Positions 1-11,678 of a DNA stretch of 36,527 nucleotides are shown here, in pieces (position 1 is the stretch's first letter; every line of letters begins with the position of its first letter). Source of the DNA: Cerioporus squamosus (Eukaryota; Basidiomycota; Agaricomycetes; Polyporales; Polyporaceae); contig JABYQS010000282.1 in the NCBI GenBank assembly GCA_022592435.1, positions 1 through 36,527 of the forward strand. Reading direction: 5' to 3'. The translations under genes and the position numbers were made by a program. The notes beneath the pieces were generated by a model, which had not been told where the DNA came from, made no database searches, and saw only the letters and a program-made list of their open reading frames with translations.

Positions 1-319
1 GATGCAGATTATACGGTATACCGTAGAGTAGCTACTCATTCGCCATTCACTCAGTCCATACTACCGCGAGAGGTTCGAACGCAACTGCGCATGCGCTGCT
101 CTGCTCGAAAGGGGTGAATAAACACATGGATTAGCGAGTAAGTTTGAGCATTGTACAACAGATGGCATGAACAAGTCCGGGTCATGGGTGCCAAGACGAA
201 TCGAGGGTCTGGATACAGTAGCTGTGAGAAGAGTTTTCGTGAGCGAAGATAGCGATAGAACAAGGAAAGAACACAATTGCCGTGCGATCGATAAGACGAC
301 AAACAAGACAAGAATACGT
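1..319. other. Gene-free left edge
   Basis: This stretch lies downstream of the stop codon of the minus-strand SAP/VLEWW gene. It should contain that gene's 3' untranslated region. I see no convincing coding exon, repeat or RNA gene in it; the open frames crossing it are antisense to the neighbouring gene. Confidence 0.5.
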
Positions 320-1607
320 TCAGTTGAGATACTGCAGCTTCGACCACTCCTTGTCGTTCGCGTTGAAGTCCACGCCTTTCCGTCGCCACCACTCCCTCGC
401 CTGCTCTCCTCCACCAATCGCATCCTCCAGGGCCTCCTCGATGTCGCACATCCGGTACTGGATCGGCAGTCCACTCTTATTCCACCACTCGAGCACCTCC
501 GGGCGGTTGTGACGCGACGCACCCGTCAACGCCTCCTGGTCGAAGATCATCTGGAGGCCGCTGCCGAGCCACCACTGGAGGACCTCCACCTTGCCGTGGC
601 AGCTGGCGTGGTACAGCGCCTGGCGGTCGTACTTGGGTTCGAGCTGAGAGCTCGCCCACCACTCGAGCACCTCGACGTGGCCTGCGGTGCTCGCCATGTC
701 CATCACGCGGCCGATCTTCAGCGGAAGTCGCCATCTTGGGCTCGCCGCCTTGTCTTTCCACCACTCGAGCACCGCGATGCGGTTTTTTGCGGAAGCGCCC
801 TCGAGCGCAGCCTCGGTGTACTCGAGTGGGATGCCGGAGTGCAGCCACCAGTCGAGCGAGGCGACCTGGCCGTCGCGTGACGCACCGTCGATGGCCTCGG
901 CGACAGATTTCGGGTCTGGTAGGGGGATGACGTCGGGGTGAAGGTCGTGCGTGTGTTTCCACCACGAGAGGACGGCAGTACGGCCGTGTCGAGAGGCGGT
1001 TATCGGGAGGAGGTCGTCCTTGTACATGGACAGGAAAAGGGAGCGGTGGTGGGTGAAGAAGTATTCGAGGACGTTGACGTAGCTGAAGCGGACTGCGAGC
1101 CGTGCGCTCATGCGATTCGGCGGATGTGTGGCAGGATCGGACGCGCGTATGAGGGGTATGTACCCTGAGAGGATGGCATGGTCGCATGGGTTTGCGTGGG
1201 CCCATGGGGGAGGCGGAGGGTGAGAAGTAGGTACACCCACGGCTTTTGCAAGTTCCCAGTCGCCCACTTGGTCCATGATGTCCGCTAGGACTTCCGTTGG
1301 GAGATCGGGAGCGAGCACCTGCCTGGGGCGGGGTTTGGTTGTCTCGATGTAGTCGTTGTGGCCTCCATATCCTCCGGCGTTGTCTTTCGAAGGGAAGTGG
1401 TAGGTGTGAATGTCGAACTGTGCCAGGCGAGATGCTAGCTCGCTGTCCGTCCCCGTGGTGGGCAGTGAACGGACTTTGAGGAAGAGCACGAGTTGCTCGT
1501 GTGAGAGACGGCGGTAAGCTTCATGGACTTGCTCTATAGAACGATCATAGCTCTAGTACATTATCAGTATTCTCAAGAGAGGACTCTATCAAGGTACTTA
1601 CAGCCAT
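320..1607 (-). CDS. SAP-domain protein with ankyrin-like VLEWW repeats
   Basis: Two exons on the minus strand, 1607-1602 and 1531-320, give 405 residues. The first exon holds only ATG-GCT before a GTAAGT donor. The long frame has an upstream in-frame stop, so this ATG is the natural start. Residues about 11-48 (LSHEQLVLFLKVRSLP...) look like a SAP motif, a helix-turn-helix that usually binds DNA or chromatin. Residues about 70-100 (LAPDLPTEVLADIMDQVGDW) resemble the start of an F-box-like helix. The rest is a series of about 30-residue units, each carrying VLEWW, VLSWW, SLDWW or VLQWW followed by a Gly/Ala-rich turn, an ankyrin-like pattern common in basidiomycete expansions. The role is not known; a protein-interaction scaffold is an inference. 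It diverges from the SEL1-type gene across about 380 bp. Confidence 0.8.
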
Positions 1608-1990
1608 GCGCAGAATATCGAATGTGAAGCTACTTCGCTACTTCCACCGTGCAAACGGAACGAGAGGTACTTCTGGAGTCTAGGGGCCAGAGTTGATGTT
1701 CTTCTTCGGGCACAAATCAACGGATTCCTCCAACCCTGTCGCTTTCACTGTTCTTGGATGGTTAAGCCGTCTATGTGTTGGCGGGGAAAGGAAAAGGCAT
1801 AGTCGCGCCCACTGCGGCCCAGAGTGGCGCCTGGTCTGCATGACCATAACGTGGGGTTAGGGGTCCGCATCCAGCTATAGGGTTGGCCGACGTGTCCGGT
1901 AACGTGTACCTGCCACAAGTGTAACAAGTACTTGAGTCCTTCCTCCACGACCACAACGACGACCCAACCTCCCTGGCTCACTTGGCGAAG
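1608..1990. promoter_or_regulatory. Shared divergent promoter region
   Basis: These 383 bp separate two divergently oriented start codons (1607 on minus, 1991 on plus), so they must contain both promoters and both 5' untranslated regions. I see no clear TATA box and no exon that extends either protein. The assignment rests on position only. Confidence 0.5.
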
Positions 1991-4900
1991 ATGAGGCTTA
2001 CGAAGAGGAAGATGCGCAAAGCCAGCTTGGCGGCGTTCTGTGTCGTTGCTCTCGCTGCGGTTGGTAACGCGAATGTGAGTAATGGGTGTACTCGCGAACG
2101 GACAGTGGCCTTACCTGACATATATAGGATGCACCTACACAACGCGGAGAGGTTGTGGAAGCGGCGGATACTGCAGTTGAAGGTTCGTCGTGATCTCCTC
2201 CGCGTTAGACCTTGCCCTAAGCCTGATGGTGCAGCATCTAGAGCGTACAAGCAAGCCGTCTCCACTCTCGCCACCCTGACGGCCCTACCACCTATGCAAT
2301 CAGAAGAACCGTCGCATCATACTAACAACTTTCCCCTGTCGTCCTTTCTGCCGAGCATCCAAGGCCAAGGCCCCATAGCAAGTGCCATGCGAATATTGGT
2401 CAAGCTCCGGAATCACTCCTGGCTCCCAAGCTTCGTCACGGACTACCTTGGTCGCGAACTCACGAACGGGCGGAGGAAGGACGAGGAGTTTAAGGGAAAG
2501 GCTGTGAAGGTTATTGACCTTCTGCAACATGCCGCCGAGCTTGGCCATACGGACGCCCTGTATACCCTCGGTCAAGTATCCCTGGTGAGTACTACCTCCC
2601 TTCACCCGCATCGCATATCTCTCCGCTTCGCTGTGGATGCTTTCACTCGTCCCGCTTATGGGAGGACGAGTGTCGCGACTGTCTGTGTCCGGAGGGTGGC
2701 AGGAATTGACCCAGTCGTCCACGACGGGCACGAGCCCGCCACTGAGTGACAAGCATTCCTCCTTTGTCCCATGGATATCCCGTCGGACTATCCGTTGGCG
2801 ACGTCTCTTCCGAGCCCCCCATTTGTTTGTGTATCAACCTCAAGCTGACAGATCTACACTAGTTTCCACCAAACTCGTACTTCCCCGCCGATCCATACAT
2901 AGCATACGAGTCTTTCCAGTCGCATGCTCATCTTACAGGCAACGCGTCTTCCCAAGCCTTGGTCGGCTTCTTCCATAGCACAGGCTACCACAGCGTGGTA
3001 CCTGTTGACCAAGCCAAGGCGCAGCTCTACCTGACGTTCGCCGCTCACGGAAACCACAGAGGTGCACAGATGGCAATGGGGTATCGCCACTGGTCCGGCA
3101 TCGGTGTCGGCGAGAACTGCATGGCGGCATTGGACTACTACGAGGATGCGGCTGAACAAGGTACGCCGAGACGAACCACGCATCTAGCCTCTACTTACTG
3201 CTCCCCAGCGATGGCGAAGTTCTTGTCCGGCCCTCCTGGTGGTCGTACACTCCCGCTGATACCTCCTCGACTATCCGACCTCGTGGGTGGTGTCTACGGT
3301 CCGGGTGCCAGCGTGGCCTCAACAGGCCTCAACGCAGGTCGGGCGGTCATTAAGACTGCGAATGCTCGCGCGGCAGGCGAAACATGGGATGACCTGATGG
3401 AGTACTATCTTGTACGTCTCTTGTTCAACTGAGTTTCACCAACATCGATTGACGCCAGACAGTTCAATGCGGACCGTGGCGAGGTCGACTTTGCGTACCG
3501 CCTCGGTAAGATTTACTATCAGGGCAGCATCTATAGTACCCCAGGTGGGATTGCTTCTGGAGGTGACGGGGCGAGCGTCGTGCCCCGCGACTTTCACCGT
3601 GCCCGGTACTACTTCCTCCGGATCGCAAGACAAATCTGGCCGCGCGACCCGACCGACCCTCGGCAACCTGACCGCCGTTCGAAAGAGGAAACGCCCATAT
3701 CAGCAGGTTACGCTGCTCTGGCCGCGGGGTACCTCGGGCGAATGTATCTGCGTGGCGAGGGCGTGAAGCAGGACCCGCTGATGGCCAAGATGTGGTTCGA
3801 GCGGGGCGTGGAGTACGGCGAGAAGGAGTCTCACAACGGACTGGGCATTATCTGGCGGGATGGTCTGGTGGACGGGAAGAAGGACATGAAGAAGGCACTG
3901 GGCTACTTCGCTGCTGCTGCCACCCAAGAGCTCGCCGAGGCGCAGGTGAATATCGGCAAGTACCACTATGGTGCGTTTCTGTCGCTCACGTTGCAGAGAT
4001 CAAGCTAATGGGCAACAGAGCGCGGCGACCTCAAGCTCGCCACCGCTTACTTCGAGACTGCTCTCCGCCAGGGCTCTCCGTTCGAAGCGTACTACTACCT
4101 CGCAGACATCCAGTCCAGGCAAGCGCGTAGCAAGTTGCTCCCGAACGAGATTGCCGGCAGCTCATGTGCCGTCGCTGTCTCGTTTTATAAGCTTGTCGCC
4201 GAGCGTGGGACGTGGGACGATGACATGCTTCGGGACGCGGACTATGCATGGAGCCTGGGTACAGAACGTGGTAGCGAGATGGCCATGCTCAGGTGGTGGA
4301 TCGCCGCGGAGCGTGGTTTCGAGGTCGCGCAGAACAATTTGGCCTATGTCCTCGATCAGGGTAAATTGCACTATGCTCCTACATGACTTTCGCTGACGAC
4401 CATTTACTCAGACAAGAGTATCCTGCGATTCACGCGCTTTGCACCGTACTCCCCGTCGAACGACACGGCCCGCCTTGCGCTTACCCAGTGGATCCGGTCC
4501 GCCGCCCAGCGTAATGTCGATGCGCTTGTCAAAGTCGGGGACTACTACTACTATGGGCTGGGCGTACCAGACGAACCCGAGTCCGTGCGGTGGGAGAAGG
4601 CCGCCGGCTACTACCAATCTGCGGCGGATACCCAGATGAGCGCGCTGGCGATGTGGAACCTCGGCTGGATGTACGAGAATGGTATCGGCGTGCCTCAGGT
4701 TTGTATAAGGCTATCTAGGATCTCATGTGCGCACAACATTGACTCCATGTATGCAGGACTTCCACCTCGCAAAGCGCCACTATGACCTTGCATACGAGAC
4801 GAACACGGAGGCGTACCTCCCGGTCCTCATGTCGCTCATTAAGCTGCATGCACGGAGTATCTGGCACACGTTGATGGGTGGTCAGAATGGTCTGACCATC

Positions 4901-5519
4901 TGGGACGGAGAGGACGACGAGCACAGTACGTTGGAACTCGCAGGCTGTCCACCTTCACGCGCTGATTGCTTCCGAAACAGGTCTGTCGTACTACGACAGC
5001 CCCGAGATCGAGGGCGGCCAAGAGCAAGCCGACGGCCAAGGGACACTCGAGGAAGTAGAAGAGTTTGACGATGGCCCGTGGTACATGGGCAAAGCGCGGG
5101 ACGAGTTCAACCGCCGCCGTCGCGGGCAGCACGGCGATGAGCGCGTCGCGCCCGAAGAGGAGGACCCCGTACAGTGGGCGCGCGACCGCCGGCGCGCGGA
5201 GGCCGACAACGAGGGCGACTTTGGGCCCGAAGACTACTTTGACGCGGCGACGCGCGGGCACCGGTACCGCGAGGAAGAGGAGGTGGACGAGTTCGCGGAG
5301 ACGATGCTGCTGGTCGTGCTGTGCTTGATGGTGTCGGTGCTGCTGTATGTGCGCGGGCGATGGATGGACCGGATACGGAGGGAGGAGGAGGAGCGGCGGA
5401 GACAGGGGAACGGGGGGAACGGGCAGCCCGCGCAGCAGCAGCAGAATGGGGTGAACGCCAATGGGCTGTTCCCGCCGCCGGGAGATCCTGCAAGGGAGGA
5501 TTGGGCGGTCTTGCGATGA
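1991..5519 (+). CDS. HRD3/SEL1L-like ERAD receptor subunit
   Basis: Ten exons: 1991-2074, 2128-2182, 2235-2584, 2863-3160, 3209-3411, 3463-3970, 4019-4360, 4412-4698, 4757-4925, 4981-5519. All phases join and give 944 residues. The product should be the ER-membrane partner of the HRD1 ubiquitin ligase, presenting misfolded glycoproteins for degradation. Visible evidence: a basic then hydrophobic signal peptide at residues 1-27; many Sel1-like repeats between about 140 and 740 (for example LGRMYLRGEGVKQDPLMAK and ALDYYEDAAEQG); an acidic linker; one transmembrane helix at about 875-892; and a short Arg/Glu- and Gln-rich cytosolic tail. Length and layout fit fungal Hrd3. Intron 2 uses the rarer donor GTTCGT and intron 3 is unusually long (278 nt). 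The ATG at 1991 is chosen because the upstream in-frame extension has no ATG and the signal peptide starts here. Confidence 0.88.
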
Positions 5520-6135
5520 GTGTCGTCTCGGGTGTATATCACGCAATCGGAATTTGGTTATGTATCGGACAGTGACCTGCTCAGTACGTCGCATGGAAAA
5601 CGCAGATGCGGGCTACGAGCCTACGAGAGCGAATAGCTCTACCATCGCGTGTGTTCTTCGCTGCGCATTTACGCCCGCTGCGTACACGGTGACAGCTGAT
5701 GTGAACCAATACTTAGTAAGTACATTGCGTTGCGAAGGTGATGCTAGTTACTAGCTACAATACAAGGACCCGCCGCGAGCACCTACATGCCACGTCCGGG
5801 GAATTCAGTCGGGGCTCGTTCCCTGACTGGGACTGATGTGAAGTAAGGGACGTCGTATCTAGGCTACCCAGGATGTTGCGTGTGGACAAGACATTGAAGC
5901 CGGACTAATAAAATACGTGCGTGTTGCTGGAAGACCAAGAGGCGTGAGGAGGCAGAGTGATAGAGACATTACGGCGCGACGGAGCAGAGGGCAAGGGGTG
6001 AGTAGTGTGTTTCTTGCGTCGCACAGTGTGGTCTATTATTACGCTGCAAGTCCCACGATCCTTGGCACCTTCCGATCGCTGGCGGTGGTGTGGAAAGCGA
6101 GAGACGGCGCTCGAGCACCGGCGACTTGGGGGCCG
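5520..6135. other. Convergent intergenic region, no gene seen
   Basis: This gap lies between the stop codon of the SEL1-type gene and that of the TmpA-like gene, which converge. It should hold both 3' ends. Short open frames here have no splice context or recognisable domain. Confidence 0.5.
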
Positions 6136-8588
6136 TCAGAAGTCCCAGAGTGTGCCCTGCGAAGAGGGAAGGTGAGCATGCCGGTTCCGCGTGGTGTATG
6201 TAGGCGAGAGTTGCAGGTGGGAAGACGTACGAATGCTGGAATACCGGCCTCCTTGCAGCCCTCCATGATCTCCTTGTTGCCTGCCCAATTTGACGTGATG
6301 AAGACCACCTCAGCGCCCCAAGAGTGGTACGCGTCCTTGACGAGCTTCATGACGTCTGGGCGGCCACCTGTCGAAGTCATGTCAATAAGTGTTGGTGGCC
6401 GACATGCGCACGAGAGGGTAGCCTAGAAATAATGTGTTGTAGTGTAGACGGCTGACTTACCGCGCGCTTTCGAGTCCCAGAGACACATACGCTCTGGCGG
6501 AATATGCTTGTGAATGAGCCCAGAGATTGTTGGGCCGAACGTCCTCTCCTGGTCGGAGCCAATCCAGATCAAGTACCTGCGAGGCGGATGGAGTAGTCAG
6601 TCTCGACAGACTTCCGATGCCGACGGGCTGTCTCGGAGCCGATGAATACCCACCAGTCGGGGTTCTAATGATAGTCGTGTTAGTCGTGAGTATCGCAGTC
6701 GATATCAAGAAGCGCACCTGAAGACATGTGGAGAGCGCAGCGCCGAGGCCGGTGCCAGTGCACACGCGGATACCCCGCTTGTACAACGTCGAGGTGTGCG
6801 ATACGCCGGCGAACTAGAAACGTTGTCAATGCTAGCCTAATAGATGAGTCAGCGTGCACGCACCTTCAGCTGCCGTGTCCAGAGGTGTGTGGGAGGGTCA
6901 TTGACGAGGGAGCGGGTGAAGTCACCCTGTACGCCACAGATGAGGTAGTGGTACTTTGCATGAGTACCCTCACTGGACAGATACGACGGCCGCAGTCAGC
7001 CCAAATAACACGACGGCTCCCGAGGAGAGACTCACGAGATGATACCGAACGCATGGTATTCCATGATGGTGGAGCGGGATATACGGGCGATGAGGCCTTG
7101 CTGCATACCTCGCTCGAAGCGCACGATCGCTACCTTCGGGGACGGCTGCGGTTGGCGGAGAGAAGCGTGAGTCGGACTTTACATGGGGCAACGCTAGGCC
7201 TGCTTTGGGGGCGAGTACTCACCACCTCGATATCAACCTTGACCTCTCGCACGGTGAACCATGGGATCAGGATGCTGGACAGACCCGAATGAGTGTCAGC
7301 GAATCAGTTCTGGGGCATGGCGGCATACTGCGCCGAGGGTGGAGAGAGAAGACATACAATACCGTCATACCGAAGGCAAACCAGAAGTCTTGCTGGCGGA
7401 TCACCCGAATCCCATCAGGGTTCCAGGAGTGCGTGTCGAGGTCGTAACTGTCACCGAGTACGACGAAGACCCAGGCTATGAAAAGACATGGTAGTCAGCG
7501 TCGCAAGATCCAGTGAGAGGTCATGGAGCGCATGGATGTATGGCGGCCTGCTGCGGCCCCGCTCGTACAGGGGCCCCGGGGCCAGTGTGTGCGACCGCTC
7601 CGCCCCGCTGGACGTCGTGCGCCAAGAAAGTGATACCTACTTGAGAGAAGACCAATCCTACGGCGATGACTGTGAGTACAAGGCGCCTCTGCGGAGCCCA
7701 ATTGGGAAACAGATACTCACCAGCCGATGAACCGGTGGTGCCTTTCGAAGATACTGCAAGGATGCGTGAAAACGCGTGTCAAGAAGCGGCGGAGATGGCG
7801 GACACGTACTTGTGGTGCGTATTGCGGACCCAAGGGAACGCGCTGAGGATGCTGATAGCGACAGCGAGATTGGTGATGACGCCCATGATCAGGACTGCAT
7901 CGTGGTTGTCCTTGTGGTCGATGAAGATGAGCGTTACCCGGAAGATGAGCCAGACGAAGCCGGACGTTGCGCAGCCGGAGTGGATGCCACCCAAGTGCTG
8001 CAAGGCAGACGTGCACCCTAGCCTGAACCATAATGGCGTCCACTGTACACGGGCCATCAGGATATAGCGAGCTCGTCGACAACGCGTGCGCGTACCTTAG
8101 CGAAGCACTTGTTGACGATCATGTACAGTAAGCGGCCGAAGAGCTCGTTCCGCATCAGGATGGCAAAGATGAGATTGCCCAGAACGAAGGCACCGGTGTA
8201 TCGCCGAGGGTATGTCCAGATGTTGAGCGAGGCCAGCAGAAGGCCTACACCATTGAACGTGATTACAAACATGAAGAATTTCCTGAAACAACATCAATGG
8301 CTTGGCGATGATGTCAAATCGTTCAACTCACCGGTATGTGTTGAACCATAGCTGGAAGCGGATCCACTTGCTCACTCTCCGTTTTGGCTTGTTGGCTGAG
8401 GTGGGATCCTTCTTCGCGTATGCAAGTGCTGCCTGTGACTCCTTCTTCCCTGACTGAGCAGCGAGACCAACGGCAGCGTCCTGGATGACGGCCTTCGACG
8501 AGACCGGCAGCACAGGGAGAGGCGTGAGTGTGTCCAGAGTGCCCTTCTCTGGGTCGTCAACAAACTCGGGAAACTCGAGATGAGACAT
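6136..8588 (-). CDS. TmpA-like multispanning membrane protein
   Basis: Fourteen exons in transcript order: 8588-8332, 8282-8096, 8042-7810, 7753-7721, 7657-7641, 7475-7358, 7274-7223, 7145-7036, 6972-6864, 6813-6718, 6664-6654, 6576-6461, 6367-6231, 6156-6136. They give 498 residues. A basic cytosolic N-terminus is followed by several hydrophobic helices. Then come HNIFERHHRFIGW, GMTVFILIPW, a CTGTGLGAALS nucleotide-binding-like turn near 394-404, WIGSDQERTFGP, and GAEVVFITSNW close to the C-terminal GTLWDF. This order is what I recall for the fungal integral membrane protein TmpA family, which resembles flavin/NAD reductases and affects conidiation in Aspergillus nidulans. The electron donor and substrate are not known. 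Two exons are only 17 and 11 nt; both are needed to keep the conserved residues in frame. Confidence 0.85.
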
Positions 8589-11500
8589 GGCGCGCGAGCA
8601 GTCGTGAAGTGGTAGGCCTGGAGAGCGGGGATCGCGGGGGTGATGATGTCAAGGCGAACCGCGGGGAAGGAGGAATTGGATGATAAGGAGTTCTAGGGAA
8701 GGGGGAAATAGGCGGCGCACACGAGTCTAGGAGGCTGGCGGATTAAGACGAACTCAATGACGGGCGCAATCGTGACCCCAGAGAAAGACCGAAGTCTTTT
8801 AAACTGCGGGGTGACTCCGAGGTGGACGCGAATACATTCTCCGGGCATCCGGGAAGACCTTGGGAAACCGTCGAATGTGCCCGGAGTGGGCAAGAGAGGG
8901 ACAAGCCAACTCTGTGACAGGTTTTCGCGTGTCGCACAGCTAATCGCGCACGCCACTGGCCGCATCAGCAAGGGAGGCGGATGGTGGGAGGAAGACACCT
9001 ACCGTGTAATCCACGGCGTCTCGCGAAACGACCCGATCTCAGATCGTGGCTATGTTCTTCACTGGGAGCGTCGTGCGGATGCACGGTATTCGGCCGCAAC
9101 CTTGCACACAATGTCCTGCTTCAACATGCTCGCCGACAGCGAGGTCCTGTCAAGATGATGATAGAGCAATATGGCCGCGCAGCCAAAACAGATCGCATGT
9201 TGCACGTGGCTATCGGGCGGTTGAAGCGTGGATCAAGCTTGCTTTCCGAGGCAGGCCTTCGTCAACCTCTCCTTGCTACGAGAACAGCGCTTGCTCTTGC
9301 AAACCGGCAGAGAGCATGCTATATTGAGCATTATCCCATAGACGAAGTAGTGAACACACCACTTGGGGCCACTTGTACCTTAGCTCGAGGTTCGCCAGGT
9401 ACATGTCGACCTCTGCCGTCGTGTTCGACGCACACACGCCAGGGATCTGCAGCAAAACCTCATTGTGAGTACTTTACCTGCGGTGTCTCAACCGAGGGAG
9501 ATCGACGGGGCAATCCCTCGAGCGATCCTGCTTCACCATCTCGAGCTGGCCACCATATATCTCGGTCAACAGGTCTGCATCTTTGAGGATGAGGACGACG
9601 TACTTCACCTACAATCGATACACAGGCACATAATCGCTTGCACTCCCATGCGGCGTGGTGTTTCACACACGGCCGTCCAAGGGGAACAGATGGCGAGTCA
9701 ATGGCGCGACGCAGTGGGAGCGCGCTTTCTTCCAAGCGGGTTGCATCCCACGGAACCGGTCTGCGAGTCGCAGCCCCCATTAGGATGCCGCTGGGCGTGC
9801 CGGCATTCCTCCCATGGGCCCGCTCCATGGTATGGCGCCGCTCCGTAGCTTTTTGGTGCGGACAACGGCACTGGGTCCTACTGAACCTTCGTTGGCACAT
9901 ACCAATCCAGTGGTACACTTCGACGAGGTCGACCAGCTTTGTCAGCACTGAGGCTGTATACGAGAGTGGTGCAGACTGCGAGGCCTGCCAAGTGCGAACG
10001 TGAATAATAAGAAGAAAGAAGAATTCTCGCCATTGAAAGTAACACTCACGTACGAACGACCTACCCGCGATAGGGGAAGGAGTTCCCTCGATGCGGGCAG
10101 GCATTTACAAATTACCGTGGTCGACGAGCGGCCGCAACTGAAGTCCTCCGGACGACCCACAGACGATCACCACCGACGACGTCCGCGATGGCGTGCGCTC
10201 GCACCGATGATTTTCCCTGTGTCGAGATTTTCGACCCTTCCAGGCGCATTGGGGAACGGCCTAGCCGACTAGCTCTGCACCCGTCGTCACTAAGATGGTT
10301 AGTGATGGTCGGAAGAGCAGAGGACGTGAGCGTGAAACACGGCGGGTTTGGCGGTGGCAATGAACGTGCAGTATCGCCGGGCGCGAGGGACCATCGACAA
10401 TTAGTCACTTGTCCACACAGCAGGAAGTTCGACCGTACTGGACCGCAGGTGGACGCCGAAGTGTCCACGGATGGTTCGTCCTTGTTGAGTTCTGTACCGC
10501 GCAATCTCCCTAGGCGGGAGCGTTCTCAGCCCCGACATCGGTGGCGTTCGAAAAACGTCTTCAAGGAGTCGAGGCGGGCCCGGCTCTGACGCGCCTCCGC
10601 ATGGAGGAGCGGGGATGCCGACGTTCATCAGCGTTCACCCCGCGGGGCATATCTTGGATTGCAAGGAATGCGGGGTGGCCCAGCTGCATCTGAAACACGA
10701 GACTGTGCTCTCATCGAGGATAGTCTTCACCGTCAGCAGTGGTAGGAATTGAATGTATGCAGGAAGTTCGGCGCTCACTTATCGCCGATTTGAACCTCCA
10801 TACGTGTTGCTATAACTCAGGTCTGTCACCGAGATGCAGAAGTTGGCGTCCACGATCGAGACTCTTCAAGTGTAACTGTTTTCATCAGGTCTATGAAACC
10901 TCGGATGCCATGAACAACACCCGCTGCGGCCGGAGCCGCCGTTGCGTGGTGGATGATATTGCACACGCCACCGCTAGGGAGTCGAGAAGTTCGAGAGAAA
11001 TACTGCAATAGACAGAAGCCCAGGTGCAAGCACATTCCGCCCGTGCCTCGCCCACCAGCAGGCTCAACCTCGGAATCACAAGCCTTGAATCAATGACGAC
11101 TCTGAGCTTCTCGGGGAATTAGAGTCGATGCATCATTCGATCAAGCAAGGCACGGCAAAGCTCGAGATTGCCATACAGAGGCTTGCGGGGTTAGACCACC
11201 CCCGCAACACTCCCGGAAAGGCAGTCGAAGAGGATCGTACGTCCGCAACATAGAGGAAGGCAGGGACATGAGTCGTGTGATAGTGTCAATCATGATGACG
11301 CCTGCCTGGAAGGTACAAGGCGGGACGAGGGCGTCTCGAAAAATATCCTCGGTGGGCTATTCTGCGTTCCAGAGTCGGTCGAGGCGGTCTATGATGCGGC
11401 TTGCGGTAGTCTGCCAGGAACCTGGCCCCACATCTCGATAGCAGCCCTCCCAAAGATTCACCGGACGTGATTCAGAGACACAAGAATGCCAAACGAAGGT

Positions 11501-11678
11501 GTTGAAGACGTGGAATGGACGTACCGGCGGCGAGATGGGCTCCACCATGGAGGGATAGGATGATTCTCGGTAAGGCAGCAGAAGCGCGGGCTTCTCATAT
11601 AGGTGAGCCAAGGAGACTATTAGGTCACCGCAGAACGCAGAACACGGCCTTCCAAGGTGGACCGGGAGAAGTCGACGA
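8589..11678. other. 3.1-kb region without a resolved gene
   Basis: No complete gene can be assembled here on either strand. The best coding hint is on the minus strand between about 10,110 and 9,300. There an open stretch (10104-9460) contains splice-like donors and acceptors and short plausible peptides such as KYVVLILKDADLLTEIYGG (about 9,630-9,570) and STAEVDMYLANLELRYKW-like sequence near 9,400. A minus-strand frame at 11611-11357 is also open. None matches a family I can name with confidence. The region could hold a degenerate gene or one with many short exons. The upstream promoter of the TmpA-like gene should lie in its left end. Confidence 0.35.

Noticed and set aside
167..880. 237-residue plus-strand frame
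   Set aside because: It is the antisense shadow of the SAP/VLEWW gene, whose own strand has a repeat structure, a plausible start and a spliced first exon.
7658..7720. Alternative 34-nt intron in the TmpA-like gene using acceptor CCGCAGAG
   Set aside because: It keeps frame but adds residues to the conserved GW...TWVFVVLGD turn. The 63-nt intron with the 17-nt exon gives the expected spacing.
9460..10104. Patatin-like phospholipase remnant
   Set aside because: A TWQASQSAPL segment faintly recalls the WQAARATSAAP motif, but no Gly-rich nucleotide loop, GxSxG or DGG motif could be found nearby.
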